A DNA stretch of 15,765 bases. It comes from JBCCRH01 sp039208045 (GTDB lineage Bacteria; Bacteroidota; Bacteroidia; Chitinophagales; Saprospiraceae). The stretch spans positions 1 through 15,765 of the forward strand of contig JBCCRH010000094.1 of assembly GCA_039208045.1 (NCBI GenBank), in the 5' to 3' direction. The notes beneath the pieces are model-generated. The model worked only from the letters and a program-made list of their open reading frames with translations. It ran no database searches and was not told the origin of the DNA. The position numbers and the translations under genes were made by a program. Positions 8,460 through 15,107 of this stretch are shown piece after piece (positions within the stretch are counted from its first letter, which is position 1; every line of letters starts with the position of its first letter).

Positions 8460-8735
8460 TTATCGATTCACATAAACCGATTCGCAGGCTAAACACATCA
8501 GGGAGTCTTCCTTTACCGGGCGCAAGCGGATACCCTCTATCCGATTAACTACAAATTTTCTAATAAAATCGTACCGCTTTAATCCATTATTCACATCCAC
8601 TTGCTTGTCCTCCATCATTTGGCGCGTGCGATCGTCCCACTCTTGATGGCCCCAGCAGTTGGCACACAGGTTTTTTGCTGTTTCTGATGTCGTTGTGGGT
8701 TGAAAGTAGTTGGCTAAGGTTTGAATCCATTTCAT
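8460..8735 (-). CDS. Small four-cysteine (zinc-ribbon-like) conserved protein
   Basis: A 91-residue protein with two CxxC pairs, C24/C27 in NLCANCWGHQEWD and C81/C84 in LMCLACES, which probably hold one zinc ion. The middle (DKQVDVNNGLKRYDFIRKFVVNRIEGI) resembles a small uncharacterised family I associate with Bacteroidota. Function is unknown; a zinc-binding role is inferred. I chose the ATG at 8735 (MKWIQTLANYF). A longer frame begins at a GTG at 8786, but its extra residues are encoded by a 14-bp perfect inverted repeat and look unnatural. That hairpin therefore probably lies in the untranslated leader. It sits upstream of the aldo/keto reductase gene on the same strand, with an 87-bp gap. 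Confidence 0.8.
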   Translation of the reverse strand: MKWIQTLANYFQPTTTSETAKNLCANCWGHQEWDDRTRQMMEDKQVDVNNGLKRYDFIRKFVVNRIEGIRLRPVKEDSLMCLACESVYVNR

Positions 8736-8741
8736 ATGTTT

Positions 8742-8781
8742 AAAATTTTTCTGCAAACGAAGCAGGATGCAGAAAAATTTT
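8742..8781 (-). promoter_or_regulatory. Perfect 14-bp hairpin in the leader of the four-cysteine protein gene
   Basis: AAAATTTTTCTGCA at 8742-8755 is repeated as its exact reverse complement at 8768-8781, around a 12-nt loop. On the minus strand the stem ends only 6 nt before the ATG at 8735, so in mRNA it could affect ribosome access. It might alternatively be a terminator for an upstream transcript or a remnant repeat element. Confidence 0.5.
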
Positions 8782-8930
8782 TGCACCCATATAACCGCTG
8801 CGCTCTCGCATAATCTTTTTTAATCATTCCCTTGCGTGATATTATGATTAAATAAGATCATGCTCGTTTCATAAGGCGATAATTTAAAGCGTAAAAAAAG
8901 CTCCAAGTCCAATAGCAAGAAAGCCTAGCC

Positions 8931-8961
8931 CGCGCTGAGTGTTCGCCTGAGGCGAACCGCG
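8931..8961 (-). terminator. Hairpin downstream of the thioredoxin gene, possible terminator
   Basis: GTTCGCC (8941-8947), a TGA triloop and GGCGAAC (8951-8957) form a tight 7-bp stem. Flanking CGCG at 8931-8934 and 8958-8961 could extend it across a bulge. It lies about 60 nt past the thioredoxin stop on the minus strand. There is no T tract, so the terminator call is tentative. The rest of 8787-9015 shows nothing clear. Confidence 0.35.
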
Positions 8962-9015
8962 TGGCCCTAAAAATAATTTTCATTCCATAACCATTGAACC
9001 CGAAGCTTTGAAATG

Positions 9016-9336
9016 CTAATTTTCGATGAGTTCCGTTAAGTTTTTCGCCATGTTGGCTTGCGTCTGCACGCCAACTTGCTTGCCTGCAATCTCCCCATTT
9101 TTGAAGTAATACAAGGCGGGAATACTGGTTACCCCAAATTCGCGGGATAACTCTGGGCTTTGATCGACATTCACTTTAGCGATGGTTGCTTTGCCATCAA
9201 ATTCTTTGGATAAGCTCTCCAAGGCAGGGTGTAGTACGCGGCATGGGCCACACCAATCGGCATAGAAATCTACGAGTACCACATCGCTGTCTTGTACAGC
9301 TTGGTCGAAGTTGTTTTGATCCAGATATTGTAGCAT
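9016..9336 (-). CDS. trxA: Thioredoxin
   Basis: A 106-residue single-domain thioredoxin of normal length. The active site is WCGPC (C29, C32) in VDFYADWCGPCRVLHP, with the buried Asp at D23, the cis-proline at P73 in TSIPALYYF, and the C-terminal GxxxG-type turn (GEIAGKQVGV). There is no signal peptide, so it acts in the cytoplasm, reducing protein disulfides with electrons from thioredoxin reductase (not in the window). The start is the ATG at 9336; a possible promoter motif lies ~45 nt upstream. It is downstream of the DUF433 gene on the same strand with a 110-bp gap. The symbol reflects family membership; whether it is the main housekeeping copy cannot be judged here. Confidence 0.97.
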   Translation of the reverse strand: MLQYLDQNNFDQAVQDSDVVLVDFYADWCGPCRVLHPALESLSKEFDGKATIAKVNVDQSPELSREFGVTSIPALYYFKNGEIAGKQVGVQTQANMAKNLTELIEN

Positions 9337-9380
9337 GGTTTCTTATTTTTTGTAGTGCTAAGTAATTTCTGATTACACTA

Positions 9381-9388
9381 CAAAGATG
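9381..9388 (-). promoter_or_regulatory. Possible Bacteroidota -7 promoter element for thioredoxin
   Basis: On the minus strand this reads CATCTTTG, 7 of the 8 letters allowed by the Bacteroidota -7 consensus TAnnTTTG, about 45 nt before the thioredoxin ATG. I see no TTG at the usual -33 spacing, so support is partial. Confidence 0.3.
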
Positions 9389-9446
9389 CAGGCCTTTTTA
9401 GCGGAAGCGGTAGGCAAGATTTCCTAAGAATTTGGCAATTTTTCCT

Positions 9447-9644
9447 TTAGACATCAGTAGTATACCAAAGTGCTTGCTGAATCCCCTCTTCAGAAAGATG
9501 TGGAAACTGCTTGAGCAGTGCTGATATAGTTGCTCCCGAAGCAAACCACTCTAAAATCATATCTACACTAATTCTGGTACCTTTAATACAAGGTTTACCT
9601 CCTAAAATAGCTGGATCAGATATTATTAACTCGAATTGATTCAT
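9447..9644 (-). CDS. DUF433 protein, antitoxin-like, without a visible partner
   Basis: A 65-residue protein with the full DUF433 signature: SDPAILGGKPCIKGTRISVDMILEWFASGATISALLKQFPHLSEEGIQQALWY. The family forms small winged-helix-type proteins that usually act as the antitoxin of a pair with a DUF5615 PIN-like toxin encoded directly downstream. Here the 110 bp downstream has no such gene and leads into thioredoxin. The protein stops soon after the conserved ALWY, slightly shorter than the ~75 residues I expect. It starts 51 bp after the AraC-type regulator stop on the same strand. It is therefore an orphan antitoxin, a remnant, or a regulator with another job. Confidence 0.85.
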   Translation of the reverse strand: MNQFELIISDPAILGGKPCIKGTRISVDMILEWFASGATISALLKQFPHLSEEGIQQALWYTTDV

Positions 9645-9695
9645 TAACTACTGTTTGTATCTAAAATAAGAAGTTTTTACGAAAGTGGCTATCCC

Positions 9696-10532
9696 CTACC
9701 CCATCGCCCGTGTTTTTTCTCGATACTCGGTGGGTGCCATTCCCTCTTTTTTTCGGAAAAGTCGGCTAAAAGCCTGAATATCATCAAAGCCTAGTTCGTA
9801 GGCGATTTCTTTGATGGCTAAGTCGGTGTAGTGGAGTAAGCGGCGCGCTTCTACCATAATGCGATTTTGAATAACCTGTAAGGGTGTTTTGTGGTTGTAG
9901 CGCGCAAAATAATTGGCTAGCGTTTTGGGAGATTTAAACAAAAGTTCGGCATATTCCGACACATTATGCTTTTCTCGAAAGTGCATCTCTACCAGAAAGT
10001 TATACTCTCGAACGATGTCCACCTGCTTAGGCTCCATATCACTCACCTCATGCTGTTCCTTAAACAAACGGGTACATAAAATCAGCAAGCGCTTTAACAT
10101 CATTTGCAGCATTTCCACTTGCAAATTATCCCGCGATTGCATCTCCATAGCAAACATCTTCCACAAAATTTCAAACTGCTCTTGGCGGTCTCTTGGGATA
10201 CTCACAGCAGGCACTCCTTCGGCCCCAAAAAATAGAATACCCTTACACCCAACCTCTGAGTCGTGATCCAGAATGCAGTAGAAAGACCGATTAAAGCGCA
10301 CCACCCGCAGCTCACTAATCTCCACCACCTCTGTTTTATGATACTGGGTAAGAAAAATAATATCATTCTTTCTGATCCTACAATCTATGTCGTCTACTTT
10401 CAGATGCGTCCCTCCTTCTACCCCCCAAACAATCGTTAAACCACCATCTATCGTTTCGGGTAACAGCTCTTGATTTGCGGCAGTAATGGTATCTAAAAGA
10501 AGGTATTCTTGCGTCTTTCCAGTAAAAATCAT
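9696..10532 (-). CDS. AraC-family transcriptional regulator
   Basis: A 278-residue regulator. The N-terminal half (~1-115) looks like a cupin-type sensing domain (GGLTIVWGVEGGTHLKVDDIDCRIRKNDIIFL contains the strand and turn pattern). A helical linker (~118-165) follows, and the C-terminal ~90 residues are a double helix-turn-helix. The first HTH is at ~191-212 (VSEYAELLFKSPKTLANYF), and the second is ~239-270, containing IKEIAYELGFDDIQAFSRLF and the typical KKEGMAPTEYRE end. It probably binds DNA in response to a small molecule. The 100-bp upstream region holds a CAACA-N6-TGTTG dyad (10565-10580), which could be an autoregulatory site. The targets are unknown; no enzyme operon is directly paired with it. 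Confidence 0.93.
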   Translation of the reverse strand: MIFTGKTQEYLLLDTITAANQELLPETIDGGLTIVWGVEGGTHLKVDDIDCRIRKNDIIFLTQYHKTEVVEISELRVVRFNRSFYCILDHDSEVGCKGILFFGAEGVPAVSIPRDRQEQFEILWKMFAMEMQSRDNLQVEMLQMMLKRLLILCTRLFKEQHEVSDMEPKQVDIVREYNFLVEMHFREKHNVSEYAELLFKSPKTLANYFARYNHKTPLQVIQNRIMVEARRLLHYTDLAIKEIAYELGFDDIQAFSRLFRKKEGMAPTEYREKTRAMG

Positions 10533-10564
10533 AGCGGTGGTATTTGAACTATCAGAACACCAAT

Positions 10565-10580
10565 CAACATACTAGTGTTG
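10565..10580. promoter_or_regulatory. Dyad upstream of the AraC-type regulator gene
   Basis: CAACA, six bases, then TGTTG form a dyad 33 bp before the regulator's ATG. Its place in the only upstream gap suits an operator, but the half-sites are short and chance is not excluded. Confidence 0.3.
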
Positions 10581-10632
10581 TATCTTCGTCTTGACAATAC
10601 ACACACAATCCTTACTATCATACTCGAAATTT

Positions 10633-12354
10633 TCAACCCTCCTCCAACAAAAAATTCTTCACCCAGCCGATCTGCCCCTGATACTCCACCTTCCACCAGT
10701 ATTGGTTCGTATGTTCTAACACTTGCACAGCAGTCCCCACTTGGAGTCGCTTAAGCACTTTAGATTTGTGGGTAGAAGCCGCACGTAAACTGGTTTTTTG
10801 GGTGACTTGATAGGTTCCCAAGGTGGGTGATTTAAGTGTGGGTGTGGCACTGGCCACTGCGACTGTGGAAAGGCAAGTGGGATGATCTGGTAGCTGAGGG
10901 CAAAGTTGATCTCTCAGCGTTTTTGCTGTAGCGTAGGTAGGGCTATCTGTCGATAAACATGCCATGGCTTTTCCTACTTGAGTTAGGGCAGCGTTTGTTT
11001 GTCCTAAGTCCACATGGAATAGGGCGGCTTGGGTGTGGAGTGTGCCCATGGTATCTCTTGCGTTGGGCATGGCTAGCTCGGCGAGCTGCAAGGCGCTTTT
11101 AGTGTATTTTAAGGCTTTTTCTGTAACTCCCAGTTGTTCGTAACTAGTTGCTATTTTTTGATAACTACCTACTAGTCGTTCTACCGAAAACGGTACCGTA
11201 TTTTCCATAATTTCTAAAGCTTGGCGTCGGTAGCTAATTGCTTTTTCGAGTTGCTGTCGTTGCTCATATGACTTGGCAACTGCGGTGTAGTAGGGAATTA
11301 GGGCCTCATCGAATTCGGGATAAGCTCGTTCGGCTACCTCTTTAGCCATTAGCTGTGTTCCTAAAAGCTTATCAGGTAGGCCAAGCGATTGGTAAAGGCG
11401 TTCTTTGTGTGCCAACACTGCTAAGGCAGCAGGATAATCTTTGAGTAACTCATCAAGGAGTGTTTCGAAGATAAGTTGGTAGGTGGTGAGTGCTTTCGCG
11501 AAGTCGTATTTTAAACTATACAAACTTGCTAGCACTTCCAACGAAAGGAGCTGCTGGTATAGCTGAGCTTCCCAGATTTCTTTTCGGATAGCAGGGCTGT
11601 CAGAAGCAGTGTAGGAAGCCAATAGTTTTTCCTGTAGCGCAAAGATCGTCTCCATCGCATCTTCTGATTCTAGCTCACGTAGAGCAGTTTCAATAGCTCC
11701 CTTTTGTAGTGCTAAGAGCGCACTTCGGCAGGCCCCACTTACTAGGTCTCGGTTGAGACTGACTAGGAACGTGCTGTGGCGAGTGAGTTCTGCCTGTTGA
11801 GTGACTTGCAGGCTTCTCAATAGTTGTACGGCCGTATCTTTTTGGGTCAGCTCTTGCTGAAATGCCAGGGAAAGTTCCAGGAGGACATCCGTAGCATCAT
11901 CAGACTGCTGTAGTCGCTTGTGCCATTCTTGATAATGCTGCTCTTGGTATTGTTTAATCAGGGCCTGCAATTTGCTCTGTTCTTGCTCAAAGGTAGTGGT
12001 AGGTAGCATACTTACGTAAATGGGCAGTTGCTGCCCCAGCTTGATTCGACTCAAAGACTGAGGATGCACCAAGGCGTAGCCCTCTTTTTTTGCTTGAAGC
12101 ACTACGCGTGTACCTTTGTTCACCCCAGAAGAGTTTAACAACTGAAAGCGCCCTTTCTCGTTACTTTGAGCCGATGCACCCATTTGCGTAAGCAGATTTA
12201 CCCCTGGGATGAAGGTAAATCTCCCGGTACTGTCTAATGATTGACTGTGCTGAAGAATAGTATACCCTTCGAGCATAGTGGCTTGCCCCAATACGCTAAA
12301 ACTTTGGAATAGCCATAGCATTCCCATTGTGGAAAGTAATATTCGTTTTCTCAT
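10633..12354 (-). CDS. Exported TPR protein with a C-terminal bacterial SH3 domain
   Basis: A 573-residue protein from the ATG at 12354, opening with a signal peptide (MRKRILLSTMGMLWLFQSFS, ending VLGQ). The next ~90 residues look like a carboxypeptidase-regulatory-type beta-sandwich (TLMQ-type strands, KGRFQLLN, TRVVLQAKKEGYALVHP). A long helical part with TPR-like repeats covers ~125-470 (for example AKALTTYQLIFETLLDELLK and LEKAISYRRQALEIMEN). The last ~58 residues are an SH3-type domain (TSLRAASTHKSKVLKRLQVG and WWKVEYQGQIGWVKNFLL). Such SH3 domains often bind peptidoglycan or peptides, suggesting a periplasmic scaffold. The frame extends to a TTG at 12378, but the ATG gives the natural signal peptide. 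Its stop is 100 bp upstream of the AraC-type gene. The exact role is unknown. Confidence 0.88.
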   Translation of the reverse strand: MRKRILLSTMGMLWLFQSFSVLGQATMLEGYTILQHSQSLDSTGRFTFIPGVNLLTQMGASAQSNEKGRFQLLNSSGVNKGTRVVLQAKKEGYALVHPQSLSRIKLGQQLPIYVSMLPTTTFEQEQSKLQALIKQYQEQHYQEWHKRLQQSDDATDVLLELSLAFQQELTQKDTAVQLLRSLQVTQQAELTRHSTFLVSLNRDLVSGACRSALLALQKGAIETALRELESEDAMETIFALQEKLLASYTASDSPAIRKEIWEAQLYQQLLSLEVLASLYSLKYDFAKALTTYQLIFETLLDELLKDYPAALAVLAHKERLYQSLGLPDKLLGTQLMAKEVAERAYPEFDEALIPYYTAVAKSYEQRQQLEKAISYRRQALEIMENTVPFSVERLVGSYQKIATSYEQLGVTEKALKYTKSALQLAELAMPNARDTMGTLHTQAALFHVDLGQTNAALTQVGKAMACLSTDSPTYATAKTLRDQLCPQLPDHPTCLSTVAVASATPTLKSPTLGTYQVTQKTSLRAASTHKSKVLKRLQVGTAVQVLEHTNQYWWKVEYQGQIGWVKNFLLEEG

Positions 12355-12546
12355 TAGTTGTAAGCTATTGTAATACAAAAGTTGGTGTAACAGGACGTTC
12401 CCCTGGTAAGAGATAGACTAGTTGCTCAGTAGTAAAATAAGAAAATAATGCGAGTTCTGAAACTGATAGGCCATTTATGAGCACACGAACATCCAAAGCT
12501 TGCCCACCTACGGGGGCAGTACCGGGCGCGCACTAATAGATTACAG

Positions 12547-12624
12547 ACAGTTTGTCCTTATCGGACAACATTCCAGTCAGACACTTATCTGCTGTTAATT
12601 TGTTGTCCAGTAAGGACAAACTGC
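12547..12624. repeat. Long inverted repeat carrying two TTGTCC-N5-GGACAA dyads
   Basis: The 24-bp arms at 12547-12570 and 12601-12624 match at 21 of 24 positions around a 30-nt spacer. Each arm is itself a perfect dyad, TTGTCC-N5-GGACAA, at 12552-12568 and 12603-12619, with centres 51 bp apart. The different 5-nt cores (TTATC, AGTAA) beside perfectly kept half-sites suggest selection on the half-sites. A paired operator, terminal repeats of a small element, or a switchable RNA hairpin would each fit. Confidence 0.65.
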
Positions 12625-12672
12625 CTATAACTAGTCTGTCATTCGCTAAGAGCGCCCGACTCCTTCGGGCAG

Positions 12673-12723
12673 CCTGTACCAGATGGCTGAACGAATACTT
12701 GGAGAGAAGACACCTGGTACAGG
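12673..12723. repeat. 10-bp perfect inverted repeat
   Basis: CCTGTACCAG (12673-12682) and CTGGTACAGG (12714-12723) are exact reverse complements with a 31-nt spacer. It lies within the inverted-repeat cluster and directly follows the small stem GCCCGA/TCGGGC at 12654-12670. Confidence 0.5.
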
Positions 12724-12738
12724 AGTGGCAATATAGCT

Positions 12739-12784
12739 GTTGGGCAGGCCGAATTTTAGCGGACAGCGGGAGGGGCTGCCCAAC
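12739..12784. repeat. 12-bp inverted repeat, possible terminator beyond the PLAT-like gene
   Basis: GTTGGGCAGGCC (12739-12750) and GGGCTGCCCAAC (12773-12784) pair at 11 of 12 positions with a 22-nt loop. It lies ~30 nt past the stop of the minus-strand gene at 12815, where a terminator would be expected. A T-rich run (GAATTTTAGC) falls inside the loop rather than after the stem. Confidence 0.45.
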
Positions 12785-12814
12785 TCAATGACTAGCCCCG
12801 ACTGCTATTGGAGT

Positions 12815-13621
12815 CTAGCGATACGCCTTGTATAGCAACTTCTTCGCTGTACCTTCTTTGGGATCAGTGCTCAAAGGTCCAAGGTCCGTTGCTGACCAAT
12901 CAGCGATGCTCACTAGAGAAACCAAGTGCTCTATCTCATCCACTCTATTGTCGATGCCGTACATCCACAGACCGGCCGGCTTCCACTGGTCGTCCCCCTG
13001 AATGCTGAGCTCGATAGATGCAATATCGCTGCTGGTGCATTCCGTGAAGTCGAATACCGTCATGAGAAACGCACCGTCCTTTTTCAATGGGCCGCCTGCA
13101 ATGTTGAACTGCATCAATGTGGAGGACTTTCCTTGTATCATGATAGTGATACCATTTTTCGTTCCACTATTGCGCCCAGGGCTGTTTTTGATTAAAAGCA
13201 AAACGCGATTGAGGGTCGTATCGGAATTACCTAGCGACACTTTATTTAAAGGGAGGAGTAGTGCTCCTTCGCTTACGTTCACCATATTTAGGCTGGGTAG
13301 ATAAGGCCGTAGCGCGATCGGATGGGTCTCTACGGGTTTGCCCTCTTCCTGCAATTCTTCGAAGAGAAAGACTGTGTGCGGGTACCAGTTTTGTGCACCA
13401 GTAAGTCCTACTCGGATGTCTTCGTAATGCGTTTCATGGTGTTCTTCAGGCACATCTGCGGTCACCAAATGTGAACTCGCCACTTCTATTTTTCCTTTGA
13501 CCTCGGTGGTATGGCGGATAATGTCTTTTTCATGATCTCGAATAAGGAGTACGGGGGTAAAGCTTGGTGATGCGCCCGTTACAGCATGCGTGGTGAACGC
13601 TAAATGAATTTTCTTTTTCAT
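12815..13621 (-). CDS. Protein with two PLAT-like motifs, function unknown
   Basis: A 268-residue protein without a clear signal peptide or membrane segment. It holds two copies of a motif resembling the core of PLAT/LH2 beta-sandwich domains: IRVGLTGAQNWYPHTVFLF (69-87) and IELSIQGDDQWKPAGLWMYG (203-222). Both share the order strand, G, two residues, W, x, P, hydrophobic strand. This suggests two tandem beta-sandwich modules, each with strands before the motif (MKKKIHLAFTTHAVTG; TLNRVLLLIKNSPGRNSGT). I recognise no catalytic residues. PLAT domains bind lipids or proteins, so a binding role is plausible but not shown. The gene starts 30 bp after the FAD oxidoreductase stop on the same strand, so the two are probably co-transcribed. 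The PLAT assignment is from pattern only. Confidence 0.7.
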   Translation of the reverse strand: MKKKIHLAFTTHAVTGASPSFTPVLLIRDHEKDIIRHTTEVKGKIEVASSHLVTADVPEEHHETHYEDIRVGLTGAQNWYPHTVFLFEELQEEGKPVETHPIALRPYLPSLNMVNVSEGALLLPLNKVSLGNSDTTLNRVLLLIKNSPGRNSGTKNGITIMIQGKSSTLMQFNIAGGPLKKDGAFLMTVFDFTECTSSDIASIELSIQGDDQWKPAGLWMYGIDNRVDEIEHLVSLVSIADWSATDLGPLSTDPKEGTAKKLLYKAYR

Positions 13622-13651
13622 AATGGTATAAGGTTTTAGTGTAATGTTCTG

Positions 13652-14887
13652 TCAGACCAACACCTGCAAACGCTCTGCGGCGAGTCCAGCAACCAATCGT
13701 CCACTTTCCATCGCAGCATTCAAAGAGGGGTTGGCCAAATAATCGCCCGCTAATAAAATGGTAGGGCGATAAATCATATCGACGGCGCTTGGGGCATATT
13801 TCAATGCAGTAAGCGTCGGCAATGCCTTTTTAATCGGATAACGCGCTAGTAGTCGCTTCACTTCAATACCGCAGCCTTTTCGGAACTCTTCGGTGAGGCG
13901 CTGTACCAGCTCCGCTTCCTCCAAACCATGGTTTTTGGTCACCGTCACTGACAACACGGTATTGGTACGATTTCCAAACACATCATTTAGATAATGGAAG
14001 TTATTAATAATTGACCAATCTTTACTAACCAAACCAATAATAGCTTGTCCAAAACCTGTTCCTTCGACCTCTAAGTAAAGATTATCACAAAATTTCCAGT
14101 CTTGCGCTTTGCTTTGGTAGTCTTCTAATAGCCCCGTAGGATCCGTCGCTACCACACTCAATTCACTCTCCAAGCGCGTACCATCTTCCAAGATGACGGC
14201 ATCTGCTTGCACCTGCTGCACCGGCGTATTCAGGCGAATTTCTGTACGCTTCAGCTGCGCTGCCAATTGCTGCGGAATAGCCTGCATCCCTGCCCGCGGA
14301 ATGGCTGCTACTCCTTCGGAAAACATCTTAAATGAAAACTGAAACATCCGATTAGATACTGTCAAGTCCCGATCCAAAAAGATACCTCCATAAAAGGCCG
14401 TAAAGAAATTTTCAATAATCTTTGGCGAAAAGCCCACCTCTTGCCTCAGGTATTCCGCTGTAGTGGTCTCTTCTTTTGAAAATATCCGCTCCATCGACTG
14501 CTGTTGCAGCGCATACGATAATTGCCACACTCGCACCTTATCCCCCAGGCTCGCCAAAGGCGAAAAAGCCGTTGCTCTCAAAAAATCCCAATGCCGCAGC
14601 GGATCTCCAAATTCATACTGCTTCCCCTCATCATAGATCATTGCCCCCGGCAAAAACTCCACCAAATCCAAGGTCGAATAGTTCAAATACCGCTTTGCCG
14701 CCGGGTAGGCCGTCAGCAGCACCTGAAACCCATGATCCAGTGGCCAGCCCTCTACTTCATCCGTCTTCACCCGCCCCCCGATCCGATCCGAGGCTTCCAA
14801 GATGACCGGCGCAAAGCCCGCCCGCTCTAGTTCGATGGCCGCGACGAGGCCGCTCACCCCTGCTCCGATTATGTGTATTTTTTTCAT
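13652..14887 (-). CDS. FAD-dependent amine-oxidase/phytoene-desaturase-type oxidoreductase
   Basis: A 411-residue flavoprotein. The N-terminal Rossmann motif is complete: IHIIGAGVSGLVAA (G8, G10, G13) with E31 for the ribose, then the GGRV motif (37-40) typical of the amine oxidase superfamily, and PLDHGFQVLL. A C-terminal FAD motif is at ~376-397 (ILLAGDYLANPSLNAAMESG). No signal peptide is seen. It resembles the soluble NAD(P)/FAD oxidoreductases of the protoporphyrinogen oxidase, carotenoid desaturase and monoamine oxidase clan, but the substrate cannot be named; no carotenoid or haem gene lies nearby. It is the first gene of a probable pair with the PLAT-like gene. Its upstream gap is a 7-bp-periodic repeat array, so its promoter must lie within or beyond that array, or transcription comes from the SRPBCC gene. 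Confidence 0.92.
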   Translation of the reverse strand: MKKIHIIGAGVSGLVAAIELERAGFAPVILEASDRIGGRVKTDEVEGWPLDHGFQVLLTAYPAAKRYLNYSTLDLVEFLPGAMIYDEGKQYEFGDPLRHWDFLRATAFSPLASLGDKVRVWQLSYALQQQSMERIFSKEETTTAEYLRQEVGFSPKIIENFFTAFYGGIFLDRDLTVSNRMFQFSFKMFSEGVAAIPRAGMQAIPQQLAAQLKRTEIRLNTPVQQVQADAVILEDGTRLESELSVVATDPTGLLEDYQSKAQDWKFCDNLYLEVEGTGFGQAIIGLVSKDWSIINNFHYLNDVFGNRTNTVLSVTVTKNHGLEEAELVQRLTEEFRKGCGIEVKRLLARYPIKKALPTLTALKYAPSAVDMIYRPTILLAGDYLANPSLNAAMESGRLVAGLAAERLQVLV

Positions 14888-14899
14888 GTTTGCTCAAGT

Positions 14900-15010
14900 T
14901 GTTAGTGGATGGTGGTCGGTGGTCGGTGGGCAGTAGTCAGTGGGCAGTGCCGGTAGGCAGTTGTCAGTGGTCGGTGGTTAGTGGGCAGTTGTCAGTGGAC
15001 AGTAAACAGT
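14900..15010. repeat. 7-bp-periodic array, G/T-rich arm
   Basis: Sixteen consecutive units (15 of 7 bp, one of 6 bp) follow the pattern NNNYRGT, mostly GGGCAGT, TGTCAGT or GGTCGGT. They are degenerate in the first three positions but kept in the last four. The array is in the gap between the oxidoreductase and SRPBCC genes and has a reverse-complement twin to its right. Confidence 0.85.
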
Positions 15011-15030
15011 ACTAGCTTATGCTGCGTTCC

Positions 15031-15107
15031 ACTAACTACTGACTACCGCCTACTGACTACCGTCTACCGCCCACCGTCCACTGCCTACCGCCTACTGCCT
15101 ACCCCCC
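15031..15107. repeat. 7-bp-periodic array, A/C-rich arm (inverse of the first)
   Basis: Eleven units of exactly 7 bp follow ACYGNCY, for example ACTGACT, ACCGCCT, ACCGTCC. This is the reverse complement of the left array; a 20-nt spacer (15011-15030) separates them. The last units overlap the 3' end of the SRPBCC gene and supply its stop codon. Confidence 0.85.

Larger units (their letters stand above)
12355..12814. other. Gene-free region of 460 bp rich in inverted repeats
   Basis: No convincing gene lies here. The left third (12355-12530) carries the upstream region of the TPR-SH3 gene, with a near match to a -7 element (AACTTTTG on the minus strand, 12376-12383). The rest has four inverted repeats in a row: 12547-12570/12601-12624, 12654-12659/12665-12670, 12673-12682/12714-12723 (10 bp perfect) and 12739-12750/12773-12784 (11 of 12). 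Such density is unusual for a promoter region and suggests a structured RNA, an operator complex or a decayed mobile element. Confidence 0.6.

Noticed and set aside
12355..12378. TTG start for the TPR-SH3 protein
   Set aside because: The ATG at 12354 gives a typical signal peptide, and a promoter-like AACTTTTG overlaps the TTG.
12552..12791. A 79-codon plus-strand frame in the inverted-repeat region
   Set aside because: It begins inside the TTGTCC dyad, crosses all the inverted repeats and has no recognisable domain; more likely chance.
14900..15107. CRISPR array
   Set aside because: Units are 7 bp with no longer conserved repeat and no spacers of regular length; no cas gene nearby.
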